Of a DNA stretch of 64,000 nucleotides, positions 1 through 10,414 are shown in pieces. The notes beneath the pieces were generated by a model. That model saw nothing but the letters and a program-made list of their open reading frames with translations, did no database searches and was not told the DNA's origin. The position numbers and the translations under genes were made by a program. This DNA comes from Dactylis glomerata (taxonomy: Eukaryota > Streptophyta > Magnoliopsida > Poales > Poaceae), in NCBI GenBank assembly GCA_007115705.1, contig QXEO01000143.1, positions 2,633,874-2,697,873 of the forward strand, written 5' to 3'. Each line of letters begins with the position of its first letter. Position 1 is the stretch's first letter.

Positions 1-771
1 ATACAACAGTAGTGGGGATGGGTCAGGCGACTACAACAGTCAAGAAGGCACCCTATTTCTGTTGGGGGGCGTATATGGAAGAGGGTGTGGTGGTTTTCAT
101 GCGAGGCGGCGCAAATAGAAAACAATTTCTAAGCGTAAGAAGGTGATCTAATGGCACACACGAAATTAATCGTAAGGCTACAGACCCGGAGAATCGGATG
201 ATTTGATCCACTAGGGGACGCTTAGGCGTTTTCCTCTTTTTTGCGTGTACTCTAGCCGGGATTTGTCGGGCCTGATCATCTCAGTCAATGCATAATGGAA
301 ATACCATTATACAGCCCATAAATACGACTTAGGGCTCATCTACCATCATTGGTATTGATGGTGCGGCGTATTTGCTGACGTAGTGAGTTGTGGGTGGCAT
401 AGTTAAGCTCCGATTGCATTCCGCTTGCAAAAAAATCACCTCAAATCTTGTTTTTTCCTCTCCCTCCACAATATCATGCACAAAAACAAAAAGAAGGTGA
501 GTGATGGACGCGGCAGCCTGAGCTAGGGTGGCCGCTTGGGAGGCGCCGCCGTATCTAAGTACCGTAAAATGGCACTCTAGAAGTACGGTTGCCGAAATAA
601 TTCAGATGAACAAATATAAGAATTAATAATGGATTTTGCTCCAATCATAAACCCATAAACACACGTGGCAACAATTGTTGAAGTCCCTGAATTGAATCAT
701 TAACACTTTACCTCTTGCAAGAGATGAGAGAGCACACAGAAAACGGTGAACTGAAACTTATGAAACCTTCT
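1..771. other. intergenic stretch, no gene seen
   Basis: No open frame of useful length, no recognisable repeat terminus and no RNA gene could be seen here. The stretch ends where the left arm of a long-range inverted repeat begins. Confidence 0.5.
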
Positions 772-905
772 TGTAGCGAATTTTTTTAAAATATTGTGAA
801 ATTTTTCAGCAATTTCAAAAATAATATAATATTTTTGAAAATTTTAGAAATATTGCAGTGTCCTATTCGCCGGACACGACAAGCACTAATCGCGTCGGAC
901 AGACG
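772..905. repeat. left arm of a long-range inverted repeat
   Basis: An AT-rich run of about 90 bp is followed by GTGTCCTATTCGC and a GGACACGACAAG motif. The reverse complement of 16170-16345 contains the same series in the same order, with scattered mismatches. The AT-rich part is outermost in both arms. The arms could be the diverged terminal inverted repeats of one old DNA element, or two opposed copies of one repeat. Confidence 0.6.
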
Positions 906-1074
906 CGATAAGCCTACGGTCGAATCCGCCGGACGCGATTGTAGGCAGAACAAGGGCCGTACAGTCTTGTCGCCACTAGTCGTGCTAGGCAGACGCGATA
1001 GAGCCTCGTGGCTTAATGACTTGCATGCGGAATGCAAAATGTGCTAGCTATTTTTTATTATTTTTTATGGTCAC

Positions 1075-2265
1075 CGGGGGGGACAAAAAAACCCCACCTG
1101 AATTTTTGTATTTCTATATTAAAACGACCCAAATGGCCAGAGAGTTTTTACACACAGGGGGAGAAAACGGGGTTGAGAGAAAGTTAGGCAGCATCCGCCC
1201 GTAGGCAGTGCAGCCATGCCGCCACGGCAACCGCATGGTCGCCAGGCAGCCGCACAGCCCAGGTCCGAGCGTCTTCTCGGCACCGTTGCAGCAGGCGAGG
1301 GAGGGACGGCCGCTGCTCGCGGAACACGACGGCGTTCCGGTGCTTCCAGATGTTCCACAGGCACAGGAGCAAGAACGTGGTGGCGTTGTCTGGCGGGACG
1401 GCAGCAGGCGCCGCAAGCTCGAACAGGCGACGGACGTCGGGCTCGGGCGGCAGCTGGACACCGATCCTGCCCCAGAAGTGATGCACAAGGGGGCAGTGAA
1501 GGAAGATATGGTTCGTAGTCTCCAGAGGGGTAGGGCACAACGGGCAGGTGGCCTCCGCCACAGTGAGGATCTTCTTGCGCAGGAGGGCAGCCCTGGACTG
1601 GACGCGACACTTTGAGAGGAGCCAGGCAAAGAACTGGACCCGGGAGGGCGCCCGGTTCTGCCACACAAAGCTGTAGGAGGGCGCATCCACCCCGCCAAAG
1701 GAGCACAGCTTATAGAGGGCGCCAGTGTTGAGGGCGCCGGAGCGCTTTCGGCAGCGCACCAGGCTGTGGACGTCCACAGTCTCCGAGAGCTGCACGGGAC
1801 CGACGAGAGCGAGCAGCTGGGGCAGCAGACGCTCACCAGCAGTGGTGAGACGGGGAACCAGAGCGCGGCGCACATCGGTGGTGAGCACCTCGTGGACGGA
1901 GTCCCCCGTGTCGAGGGCGTGGGAGAGGAGAACGGGCCACCGGTCCCCGATCGCACCTCCCCCTGTCCAGTTATCCAGCCAGAAAGACGTGCGCCGCCCA
2001 TCGCCCACCTGCTTCGGTAGAGGGGCAACAGCGCGGTCAGGTGCTTCCAGTGCAGCCTGGACGCAGCGTGGCCAGCGGCATTGCTCCAAGCCCAGCGTGG
2101 CCATGGAGCGTCAACTCCAGACCTCAGCCGATGCACAAGTTTCAACTGCAGACATTCATTCTTCGCAGTCAAGCACTTGAGGCCGAGCCCTCCTTCTTGC
2201 TTGGGGCGACACACAGCCTCCCAGGCCACGAGGCATTTTGCCCCAGAGACGGTGCCAGTCACGTT
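1075..2265 (-). pseudogene. LINE 3' half: end of reverse transcriptase and zf-RVT domain
   Basis: Read on the minus strand, this is the downstream part of a plant non-LTR retrotransposon ORF2. It opens with GAKCLVAWEAVCRPKQEGGL, a typical LINE stretch after the reverse transcriptase. It continues through VGDGRRTSFWLDNW and ends in the zinc-binding RVT domain, with CPLCP, TTNHIFLHC and HHFWGRIG spaced as in zf-RVT (PF13966). The two parts lie in different frames, so at least one frameshift lies near 2010. The upstream half is at 14332-15550 on the same strand. The two were separated by the Tat-lineage element that inserted after a FLWN-like motif. Low copy decay and the frameshift indicate a dead element. 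Confidence 0.85.
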
Positions 2266-2451
2266 TGTTATCGCCACATTTTGGCCAAATAAGGAGGTGG
2301 GCCGTAATCAAGATGGGCTTGTAGGCTGGATCGGCCTTGCGCGTGGATTTGGGCTAATTGCCCGTGTATCTGTATATTATGATAGAGTATGTTTCGGTTT
2401 TAACAAGAGATAGAGTTGTTAGGTTTATTCCAAAGATAGAAAGTCTCCGGA

Positions 2452-2459
2452 CTATAAAT
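2452..2459 (+). promoter_or_regulatory. TATA box of the 5' LTR
   Basis: The motif TATAAATA lies about 190 bp into the LTR, followed by a short leader. The same site occurs in the 3' LTR near 13386. The position fits a U3/R promoter of an LTR retrotransposon. The transcription start was not determined. Confidence 0.65.
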
Positions 2460-2565
2460 ATGTACCTAGGGTTATTGAGAAAGGAGGACGACCACGTTCG
2501 CAACAAACACAATCTCGGCGCATCGCCACCCCTTGTTTCGAGGGTTTCTTTCAGGTAAGCGTCGT

Positions 2566-2598
2566 GCTGCCTAGATCGCATCTCGCGATCTAGGCAGC
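2566..2598. other. perfect 14-bp inverted repeat in the LTR
   Basis: GCTGCCTAGATCGC, a five-base spacer ATCTC, then its exact reverse complement. It lies about 15 bases downstream of the candidate 5' splice site and is identical in the 3' LTR (13500-13532). In RNA it would form a strong stem-loop in the 5' leader. A role in packaging, splicing control or termination is only inferred. Confidence 0.8.
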
Positions 2599-3455
2599 AT
2601 CTGCTTATGTGTTATTTGGTGTTGCTCGTACTGAAGCCTTGTTGATGGCGAGTAATACTGTTATCATAGATCTGTTTGGGCTAGCATCAGTGCTTTTTGT
2701 TTCTGTTTGCTTAGTCATGCTGCCCCTAGAGATCTCGCTGCCTTTGCGCCTATTTTGGGTGTAAGGGCAGCATCTTGCTTGATCTTTATTCAGTCGATTC
2801 AATCTGTCATAGTTGTTCCTTGTTCTCCAAGGATTAGTTTAATATCCGCATGGTCAGGCCTCACAAACGGGTTGAACGGTCCAGTAGTACGTAAGGATAT
2901 GGTTTGCTAATTCGAGAGGAGTTGTTCCGGGAATTGACTCTACGTTGGTTTTTTGGCCTCCTCTAGGGTTAGTTTCTGTTATCTTTCGTATCTACCAGGC
3001 TCAATTACGTGTGGGATGTTCCAATTATGTGGTGAAAGCGTTAAACTGTCGTAGATCGATTTGGCTTGTATTGGTAAAGCAAAACCCCATGTTATCGTAG
3101 ATCCAATGCAGATCCATGGGACAATCGGCTACCTGAGCCGATTCACAGGGAAACCTGAGAGCCGATCGAGGCTCGTATTTAATGTTTACATGTCTGCCAT
3201 GCAGGAAACCAATCGAAGCAATCCATCACCTTCCTGATCAGGTATAGGTCAGGTGGCACGCCCTTGCATCAGCCAGGACGTGTGCCGGAGTTTTGCGGGC
3301 CGTTGACCGAGGGACCAGGGCCCACCAGCAGCTCTGGGAGCCTCCCGGCTCTTCGTGTTGCTCGTCGCTGCTCGCCGGTGGGTTTTGACAGGCAACACAT
3401 TCTAGCACGCCCGGTGGGACCCTCAACAACATCTGCATCAACATCTGACGCTGCG

Positions 3456-6400
3456 ATGGGGGACAGACCAATCACGTACGACGATCTGTCTGATGAGCAC
3501 AAGAAGAGGTATGATGATATCAAAGCTCTCTTCGAAGCCGATCTCATCGGCTCTTTTGAAAGGACCCGTAAGCATGGCATCAGGTGGAAAGGGTTCTCAC
3601 CCGAAGGCGCTCTCGATGAGGTGGATCTGTCTGTTCCTTCAGAGGATCGCACCAGAGCTCTGCGACAGGAAGTCAATTACATGGTGGCTCATTCTCTTCA
3701 CCGCCATTCTGAGAGCCTGGTGAACGCTTTCGAGCGCGTCGCGGTTCGCGTGGTTCAGGAGATCATGAAACATCAGTACTCTCCGTCGGGGCCTACCCTA
3801 GGGACTCACTAGGGAGAAAGACCGCTCCAGACCAGGCCACAACTACCATTCACGCTTGCCGCTCCGGAGCCACCGGGGTCACCGGCGTACGTCGTCTACA
3901 AGATTGGAGGTGATCCTGGCGATTACCAATTCCTGTCTGAGCCACCTAAAGAAATCCCACATGGATATGTGTGCACATACGTGCCGGACTGCAACAGCCT
4001 GACGCGCACGAACCAGATTGCAACCGCAGGGATTTCTGGGGCAGGTGTTTCTGGAGTAGGGATTTCGGGAGCAGGGATGTCCGGGATGGACGCTGATAAA
4101 TAGGCGTGGCTAGCTAAGTATGCCACCGGAACGAGTCATGAGAATTTAGCCCCTGCAGCTCAAACGGTGGAGCAAATCAGTACCATCTTGAGAGACCAGT
4201 TCGGCTTCGTGCCGAAGAGGAGAACAATCGGCTATTCCAAGCCGTACCCCAACGAGTATGATCTGATTCCGCTTCCACCCAAGTATCGGCTCCCTGAGTT
4301 CTCAAAATTTAATGGTTCAGAAGGGTCTAGCTCGATCGAGCACGTGAGCCGATATTTGGCACAGTTAGGCATGATTTCAGCATCGGATCAGTTACGCGTA
4401 AGGTTCTTTGCGCAATCTCTGACAGGACCAGCTTTTGGGTGGTACACCTCGTTGCCACCAGATTCGATCCGGACCTGGAAGCAGCTGGAAGAACAGTTCC
4501 ATATTCAGTATCATTCAGAAGCTACCGAGGCTGGCATTGCCGATCTGGCACAGGTGCGGCAGAAGCGGGGAGAAACGGTAGCCGAGTATATTCAGCGTTT
4601 TAGGACTGTCAAGAACCGATGTTATTCGGCTCGTTTAACTGAGAAAGAAGCAGTCGAGCTGGCCGTGTTGGGTCTCTCAGCACCGATCAAGGATCTGGCT
4701 TTCCAAGTAGAATACAATTCACTGGCGCACATGGTCCAGAAACTGACAATGTATGAGCAGCGCCACCCTGAGTTGTACCAAGACAAGTTCAAACGTCCGA
4801 TAGGCCTGGTCGATACAGAAGAAGAGGATCTTGTAGAAGACCAGGAGATAGCCGTGGCTGAATGGGCTCGGGGGGCAGATCCTGTGTCCTGCAAATGGGT
4901 GAAACAGCAAGGGCCTGCAAAAGGGTTCGACTTCGATGTAAGCAAAGCTGAGCAGATATTCGATTTACTGCTGAAGGAAAAGCAGCTGAAGTTACCCGAA
5001 GGCCATAAAATCCCTACGGCGCAAGAGATGAACGGGAGATCATACTGCAAGTGGCATCACTCGTTCACCCACACCACCAATGATTGCAAGGAGCTACGTC
5101 GGCAGATCCAAACGGCGATAGAACAGGGCCGTCTGATCCTTGGGCAGTTCGCCATGAAAGTAGACACAAACCCGTTTCCTGGCATCAACATGGTAGAGCA
5201 CAGCCACTCCACGAGGCGTCAGCTAGATTTCTCGTTCGATATTAACATGGCAGGGCCTGTGTACCACCATGCCAAGTATAAGGAGGAAAGCGGCCACTCC
5301 CGGGGCAAAGGAAAGGAAGAGGCCGGTCCACGCGACCGGCCCCGTTATGATGATAGGCGGTATATAACCGAGGAACAAGTGAAAAGCGTGCGATATCAGG
5401 AGCCACACTCCACGCATCTCCTTAACAAGTATGAGCGTCAGTATGACCGACGTCGGCAGTACGACAGAGATGATGAAGGAGATCGTTGGACCGACGCATA
5501 CGATGTGAGATACCGTCGGCATGATAGAGATGATGAAGAATATGAGCACCGCGCTAGGGGAAGGTCAAAGGAAAAGGAAGGCGTGGATAAACATTGGGAT
5601 TGTCCTTTCTTCAAGTACTGTTGGGATGCGGGAATGAGCCGATTGCCTACAGTCGACAACTGCCCGGAATGTGGACAGCAGAAGGATGACACAGGTCCAG
5701 TTTCAGTGTTCAAGCGTCTAGGGCCTCTCCGGCCTCAGAACAGACAAGGGGAGTCATCTCGAGCAAAAGATCTCGAGGAGTCAGAGGATGAAGAAGAAGA
5801 TAGATATCACCGGCCAAGGTGGTGTCCCGATGGACTCAGACACTCCCAAAAGCGTAGAGTTCAGCGGCTACGTAGCTTGGAGGAAGCCGAAGCACAGTAC
5901 CTCCACACTTTAAGGAAAGCCCGGCCTGATCTGGCCGTGAAAATTCAGCAAACCTTGGAGACGGAGGCCCGTCCAAAAAGGAAAGAGTGGCGCCCCAAAC
6001 CAGTAAAAGCCGATGCGAAGACATCGGCTGACACAAACATGGTGTTCATACTTCCGTCAGAGTTTTGCGCTCCAGGAACCGAAGAACTACCAGTGGCACA
6101 GTTTGACTGCGGCCCACGGCCGGTCATCTTTGAAAAGCCACAGGAGAAGAGCTACAAACATCTAAAAGCCCTGTACCTGAGAGGTTTTATCAATGGGCAG
6201 CCTGTCCGCAAGATGTTGGTTGACACCGGAGCGGCAGTCAATATAATGCCATACTCCATGCTGCGGCGTTTGGGACACTCCACTGCAGATCTGATCAAAA
6301 CCAACGTCACGTTAAGCGACTTCAACGGCCAAGCTTCAGAAACGCAAGGCGTTCTGAACGTGGATCTGACCGTGGGTAGAAAAACCATCCCTACGTCGTT

Positions 6401-6689
6401 CTTCATTGTTGACAGCAAAAGCACCTACGCCGTCTTGCTGGGAAGGGATTGGATTCACGCTAACTGCTGCATTCCATCCACGATGCACCAATGCCTGATA
6501 CAGTGGGATGGAGATGAAGTGGAGGTCATTCATGCAGATGATTCGATCGAGATCTCAATAGCTGGCATGAACATTTGGGACGCAGAAGACCAAGAGCCGA
6601 TCTCTGGAGTCAGTCTAGACGGCTGTGAGCGCATTGAAGCTACAAAAAACGGGGTGAGGCTGGTCTTATCCACTGGCCTGACAGAGTAG
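3456..6689 (+). pseudogene. gag-protease of the Tat-lineage element, two in-frame TAG stops
   Basis: One frame runs from ATG 3456 to the stop at 6687-6689, broken by TAG at 3810-3812 and TAG at 4101-4103. The segments join in frame across both stops. The N-terminal part (3456-3809) is a Tat-type gag leader. The large part holds the retrotransposon gag domain (around 4300-4790) and a zinc-knuckle-like YCKWHHSFTHTTNDC near 5044. A long Arg/Asp/Glu-rich linker follows (5270-5900), then a retropepsin with LVDTGAAVNIMPYSMLRRLG near 6216. The product would be capsid, nucleocapsid and the aspartic protease that matures them. Both stops fit single C-to-T changes from CAG. A short Gly/Ser/Ile repeat lies just before the second stop. 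The next ORF is in another frame, so pol expression would need a shift or a separate start. Confidence 0.85.
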
Positions 6690-6703
6690 CAAAGCCCACG
6701 ATT

Positions 6704-9700
6704 GTGCGTGGTAAGGCCGATCCCTGCGATCGGCCACAAAAAATAAAAAGCAGTGATCTTACGACAAGCATGTCATGTAGTCGTAGTAGGGAGATTCCCT
6801 ACCATTGTAGAGCACAAATAAGTTGTAAACCTTCCTTGAGTAATGCAATCAAAAAGGGGGCCGATTCCGGCAATCGGCCCAAATTATCTTTGTTATCCTC
6901 ACCAAACTTTGGGCCGGTGTTCAGCATCGATTTAGCAGGTGACGGAAAGCTGGGGTATGGGTTTACATCCGCTGATGAGCTAGAGGAGATTGACATCGGT
7001 CCTGGGGATAAGCCACGACCGACATTTATCAGCAAAAAGTTAGATCCGAATCTGCGGGGTCCGATGATAGCTTTGTTGAAAGAATATCCAGATTGCTTTG
7101 CCTGGGACTATACGGAGATGCCCGGGTTAGACAGGAGCATCATTGAGCATCGGCTCCCGCTTAAAAAAGGGTTTTGGCCATTCCAGCAGCGAGCACGACA
7201 GATGAAGGCCGAAATTTTAGAGGAAGTCAAGAAAGAGATCGAGAAAATGTTGAAAGCTGGGTTCATCAGGCCATGCAGGTATGCTGAGTGGATTTCTAGT
7301 ATCGTACCTGTAGAGAAAAAGGATGGCCGATGGCGTGTTGCCATAGATTTTTGGGATCTCAATAGAGCCACTCCAAAGGATGAATATCCGATGCCGGTAG
7401 CAGAGACATTGATCAACGCAGCTGCTGGTCATAAGGTCTTGAGCTTTATGGATGGCAATGCCGGTTACAATCAAATTTTTATGGCTCCAGAAGATATACA
7501 CAAGACTGCATTCAGAGTCCCAGGTTCGGTGGGGTTGTTTGAATATGTAGTCATGACATTTGGACTGAAGAATGCCGGCGCCACATACCAAAGAGCCATG
7601 AATTACATTTTCCATGATCTGATCGGCAAGCTGGTGGAGATTTATATCGATGACGTGGTAGTCAAGTCTGCTTCAGTACAAGGACACTTGGACGATCTGC
7701 GACGCGTCCTGGACCGAACCAGAAAATTCGGGCTACGGATGAATCCAAAGAAGTGTGCCTTCGGTGTGACGGCCGGTCAGTTCTTGGGTTTCTTGGTCCA
7801 TGAACGCGGAATTGAGATCGGCCTGAAAAGTCAGGAGGCAGTGCGAATAATGAAGCCACCTACCACGAAGAAAGAACTGCAGTGTCTCATCGGCAAAATC
7901 AACTTCGTCAGAAGGTTCATCTCCAATCTGTCAGGAAGAATAGAGCCGTTCATGGGACTGGTGAAAATTAAATCTGATGAGGAGTTCCGCTGGGGGACAG
8001 AACAGCAACGAGCCTTCGACGAGATCAAAGAATATCTAACGAAGCCGCCAGTGTTGGTTCCACCGCGGCAGGATAGGCCGTTCTACATTTACTTGTCGGT
8101 GGCTGACACGTCCATCGCCTCGGTGGTGGTGCAAGTTTATGATGGTCTGGAGCGAGTTGTGTTTTACATCAGCAGAAGGATGCTGGATGCAGAGACGAGA
8201 TATCCTGAGATCGAGAAGTTATGCCTCTGCCTATTTTTCACCTGCACCAAGCTGCGACACATCTTGCTGTCAGCAGAGATTATCATCATATGCAAATCAG
8301 ATGTCATAAAACATATGCTGTCGGCTCCTGTGTTGAAAGGCCGACTCGGCAAATGGATGTTTGCATTATCAGAATTTGATATCCGGTATCAACCCGCCAA
8401 AGCGGTTAAGGGACAGGCGTTGGCCGATCTTATTGTTGAACGAATCAACACTGATATAGCAGCACTGTCTGTACGTGCATGGGCTATGTTTTTCGATGGA
8501 TCGGCTTGTGATGATGGTTGCGGCATCGGCATTCTACTCGTGTCGCCCCGGGGGGCAACATATTCCTTCTCCATCAGGCTATCTACCCCTTGCACCAACA
8601 ATGTCGCTGAGTATGAGGCAATACGCAAGGGAATGGAGTTGCTCATTGAAGCCGGAGCAGAAGCAGTGGAACTTTTTGGAGACTCCAAATTGGTGATTTC
8701 CCAACTCACGGACGAATACAAGTGTGAGAGCGAGTCACTCATCCCATTATGGTTGCAATGCCGTGAGCTGATGGCACAGTTCAGGTATCTAAACTTTAAC
8801 TGGATCCCGCGGTCGCAGAATACCGAGGCGAATGATCTCGCACAAATGGCTTCAGGCTACAAGGACATAGCAGATGGAACTGATGTTCAGGTACAGTTCC
8901 TGGAGGCGGACGACTGGAGAGCCGATATCTTCAATTACTTGAAAGATTCGGCTCGGGGGGCACCTAAACGGATAAGGTACAAGGCCATGAAGTATGTGCT
9001 TATTGGGGATGACATGTTCTACAGGACTTTGGAAGGGTTACTGCTCAAATGTCTGGGGCCAGCCGAGGCAAATCGGCTTCTACACGAGGTACACGAAGGC
9101 GCCTGTGGAACTCACCAATCGGCTCACAAGATGAAATGGTTGATCAGGCGATCAGGGTTTTATTGGCCCACCATGCTTGAGGACTGTTTTAAGTACTATA
9201 AAGGGTGTCAAGCATGTCAGAAATTCGGGAAGATTCAGAGGGTACCTGCATCAGCGATGAACCCCATCATCAAGCCTTGGCCATTCCGAGGTTGGGGCAT
9301 GGATATGATTGGCAAGATCAACCCTCCATCAAGCAAAGGCCACATGTGGATTTTGGCCATTACGGATTATTTCACTAAATGGGTGGAAGCCGTCCCTATG
9401 AAGTCAGTAAACTCGAAGGATGTTATCAATTTCATGAAAGAACATGTCATTCATAGATTCGGGATTCCCCAAACTATCACGACCGATGGAGGTTCGGTCT
9501 TCATTTCTCACGAGTTTAGAGAGTTCTGCGAGGACACGGGAATTAAGCTGATCCGATCATCTCCATATTATGCTCAAGCAAATGGGCAAGCTGAAGCGTC
9601 CAATCAGAGCCTTATCAAGCTGATCAAGAGAAAAATCGACGAGCACCCTAGGCGTTGGCACGAGGTTTTGTCAGAAGCTTTGTGGGCTTATCGCATGTCA

Positions 9701-10414
9701 TGTCATGGAGCGATAAAAACCTCGCCATACCATCTAGTCTATGGACAAGAAGCCGTATTGCCATGGGAGATTACGGCTGGATCGAGACGTGTCACTTTTC
9801 AGAACGATCTAACAACTGAAGAATATGCAGCCCTGATGAGTGACAGTGTTGAGGATTTAACTGAACTTAGGCTGTGGTCGCTTGAGAAAATTAAAGAGAA
9901 CAAAGCCAAGGTAGCTCGTGCATATAATAAGAAGGTGAGACCAAAGGAGTTCCACGTTGGTGATCTGGTATGGGAAGCTGTATTGCCATTGGGAACTAAG
10001 GATGCAGCATACGGTAAATGGTCTCCAAATTGGCACGGGCCATACAGGGTCGACCAAGTTTTAAGGGATCAGCGTACGTGCGAGAGCTCTGGAGAAGGGC
10101 TCCGGCGCCTCAAAGTTTTCTTGGCCACTATCTTCCTCACCGCCGTTCTTGTTTTAGTTGGAACTCGGGGGGCAGCTGACCCGGAAGTTGCTTGGCTCTT
10201 GGAAGCTGATTTTGGTGATATCGGCTGGTTCTGCATCACGACCTGTTTCAAAGGTGGCGAGTTTTTGCAGAAAAGGACCACAGGAACTGGTGGGAGGAAT
10301 TCGAAGGGGGAGCCATCCTCGTTGGTAGGTTCTGGACCATCTTGTTGCTGCAAGGAGACAGAGCAGGATATTAAAAGCATCGTCGTGAGCTGCATCAAGA
10401 AAATTTACAAGTAG
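6704..10414 (+). CDS. pol polyprotein: RT, RNase H, second RNase H, integrase
   Basis: The open frame runs from about 6704 with its first ATG at 6770, in a different frame from gag-protease. Domains in order: reverse transcriptase (about 7200-7860) with TPKDEYPMP and the catalytic EIYIDDVVV near 7640; RT-linked RNase H (about 7980-8420); a second RNase H-like domain with MFFDGSACDD and NNVAEYEAI (about 8480-8860); integrase zinc finger HEVH...CQACQ (about 9080-9230); integrase core with GMDMIG, TTDGGSVF and AEASNQ (about 9290-9640); and a GKWSPNWHGPYRV module (about 10015). The usual RT IDFRDLN motif reads IDFWDLN here, a CGG-to-TGG type change that may impair activity. The last ~100 codons look non-coding and overlap the 3' end of the antisense gene. 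Function: reverse transcription and integration of the element. Confidence 0.85.
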   Translation: MRGKADPCDRPQKIKSSDLTTSMSCSRSREIPYHCRAQISCKPSLSNAIKKGADSGNRPKLSLLSSPNFGPVFSIDLAGDGKLGYGFTSADELEEIDIGPGDKPRPTFISKKLDPNLRGPMIALLKEYPDCFAWDYTEMPGLDRSIIEHRLPLKKGFWPFQQRARQMKAEILEEVKKEIEKMLKAGFIRPCRYAEWISSIVPVEKKDGRWRVAIDFWDLNRATPKDEYPMPVAETLINAAAGHKVLSFMDGNAGYNQIFMAPEDIHKTAFRVPGSVGLFEYVVMTFGLKNAGATYQRAMNYIFHDLIGKLVEIYIDDVVVKSASVQGHLDDLRRVLDRTRKFGLRMNPKKCAFGVTAGQFLGFLVHERGIEIGLKSQEAVRIMKPPTTKKELQCLIGKINFVRRFISNLSGRIEPFMGLVKIKSDEEFRWGTEQQRAFDEIKEYLTKPPVLVPPRQDRPFYIYLSVADTSIASVVVQVYDGLERVVFYISRRMLDAETRYPEIEKLCLCLFFTCTKLRHILLSAEIIIICKSDVIKHMLSAPVLKGRLGKWMFALSEFDIRYQPAKAVKGQALADLIVERINTDIAALSVRAWAMFFDGSACDDGCGIGILLVSPRGATYSFSIRLSTPCTNNVAEYEAIRKGMELLIEAGAEAVELFGDSKLVISQLTDEYKCESESLIPLWLQCRELMAQFRYLNFNWIPRSQNTEANDLAQMASGYKDIADGTDVQVQFLEADDWRADIFNYLKDSARGAPKRIRYKAMKYVLIGDDMFYRTLEGLLLKCLGPAEANRLLHEVHEGACGTHQSAHKMKWLIRRSGFYWPTMLEDCFKYYKGCQACQKFGKIQRVPASAMNPIIKPWPFRGWGMDMIGKINPPSSKGHMWILAITDYFTKWVEAVPMKSVNSKDVINFMKEHVIHRFGIPQTITTDGGSVFISHEFREFCEDTGIKLIRSSPYYAQANGQAEASNQSLIKLIKRKIDEHPRRWHEVLSEALWAYRMSCHGAIKTSPYHLVYGQEAVLPWEITAGSRRVTFQNDLTTEEYAALMSDSVEDLTELRLWSLEKIKENKAKVARAYNKKVRPKEFHVGDLVWEAVLPLGTKDAAYGKWSPNWHGPYRVDQVLRDQRTCESSGEGLRRLKVFLATIFLTAVLVLVGTRGAADPEVAWLLEADFGDIGWFCITTCFKGGEFLQKRTTGTGGRNSKGEPSSLVGSGPSCCCKETEQDIKSIVVSCIKKIYK

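Larger units (their letters stand above)
2266..3397 (+). repeat. 5' LTR of the Tat-lineage element
   Basis: Starts TGTTATCGCC and ends GACAGGCAACA (TG...CA). It is matched by 13200-14331 at a constant offset of 10934 with about five substitutions. It contains a TATA box near 2452, a consensus-like 5' splice site (CAGGTAAGC) near 2551, and a perfect 14-bp hairpin at 2566-2598. The sequence just after the LTR (from 3398) is the candidate primer binding site. I could not assign the tRNA. Confidence 0.92.
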
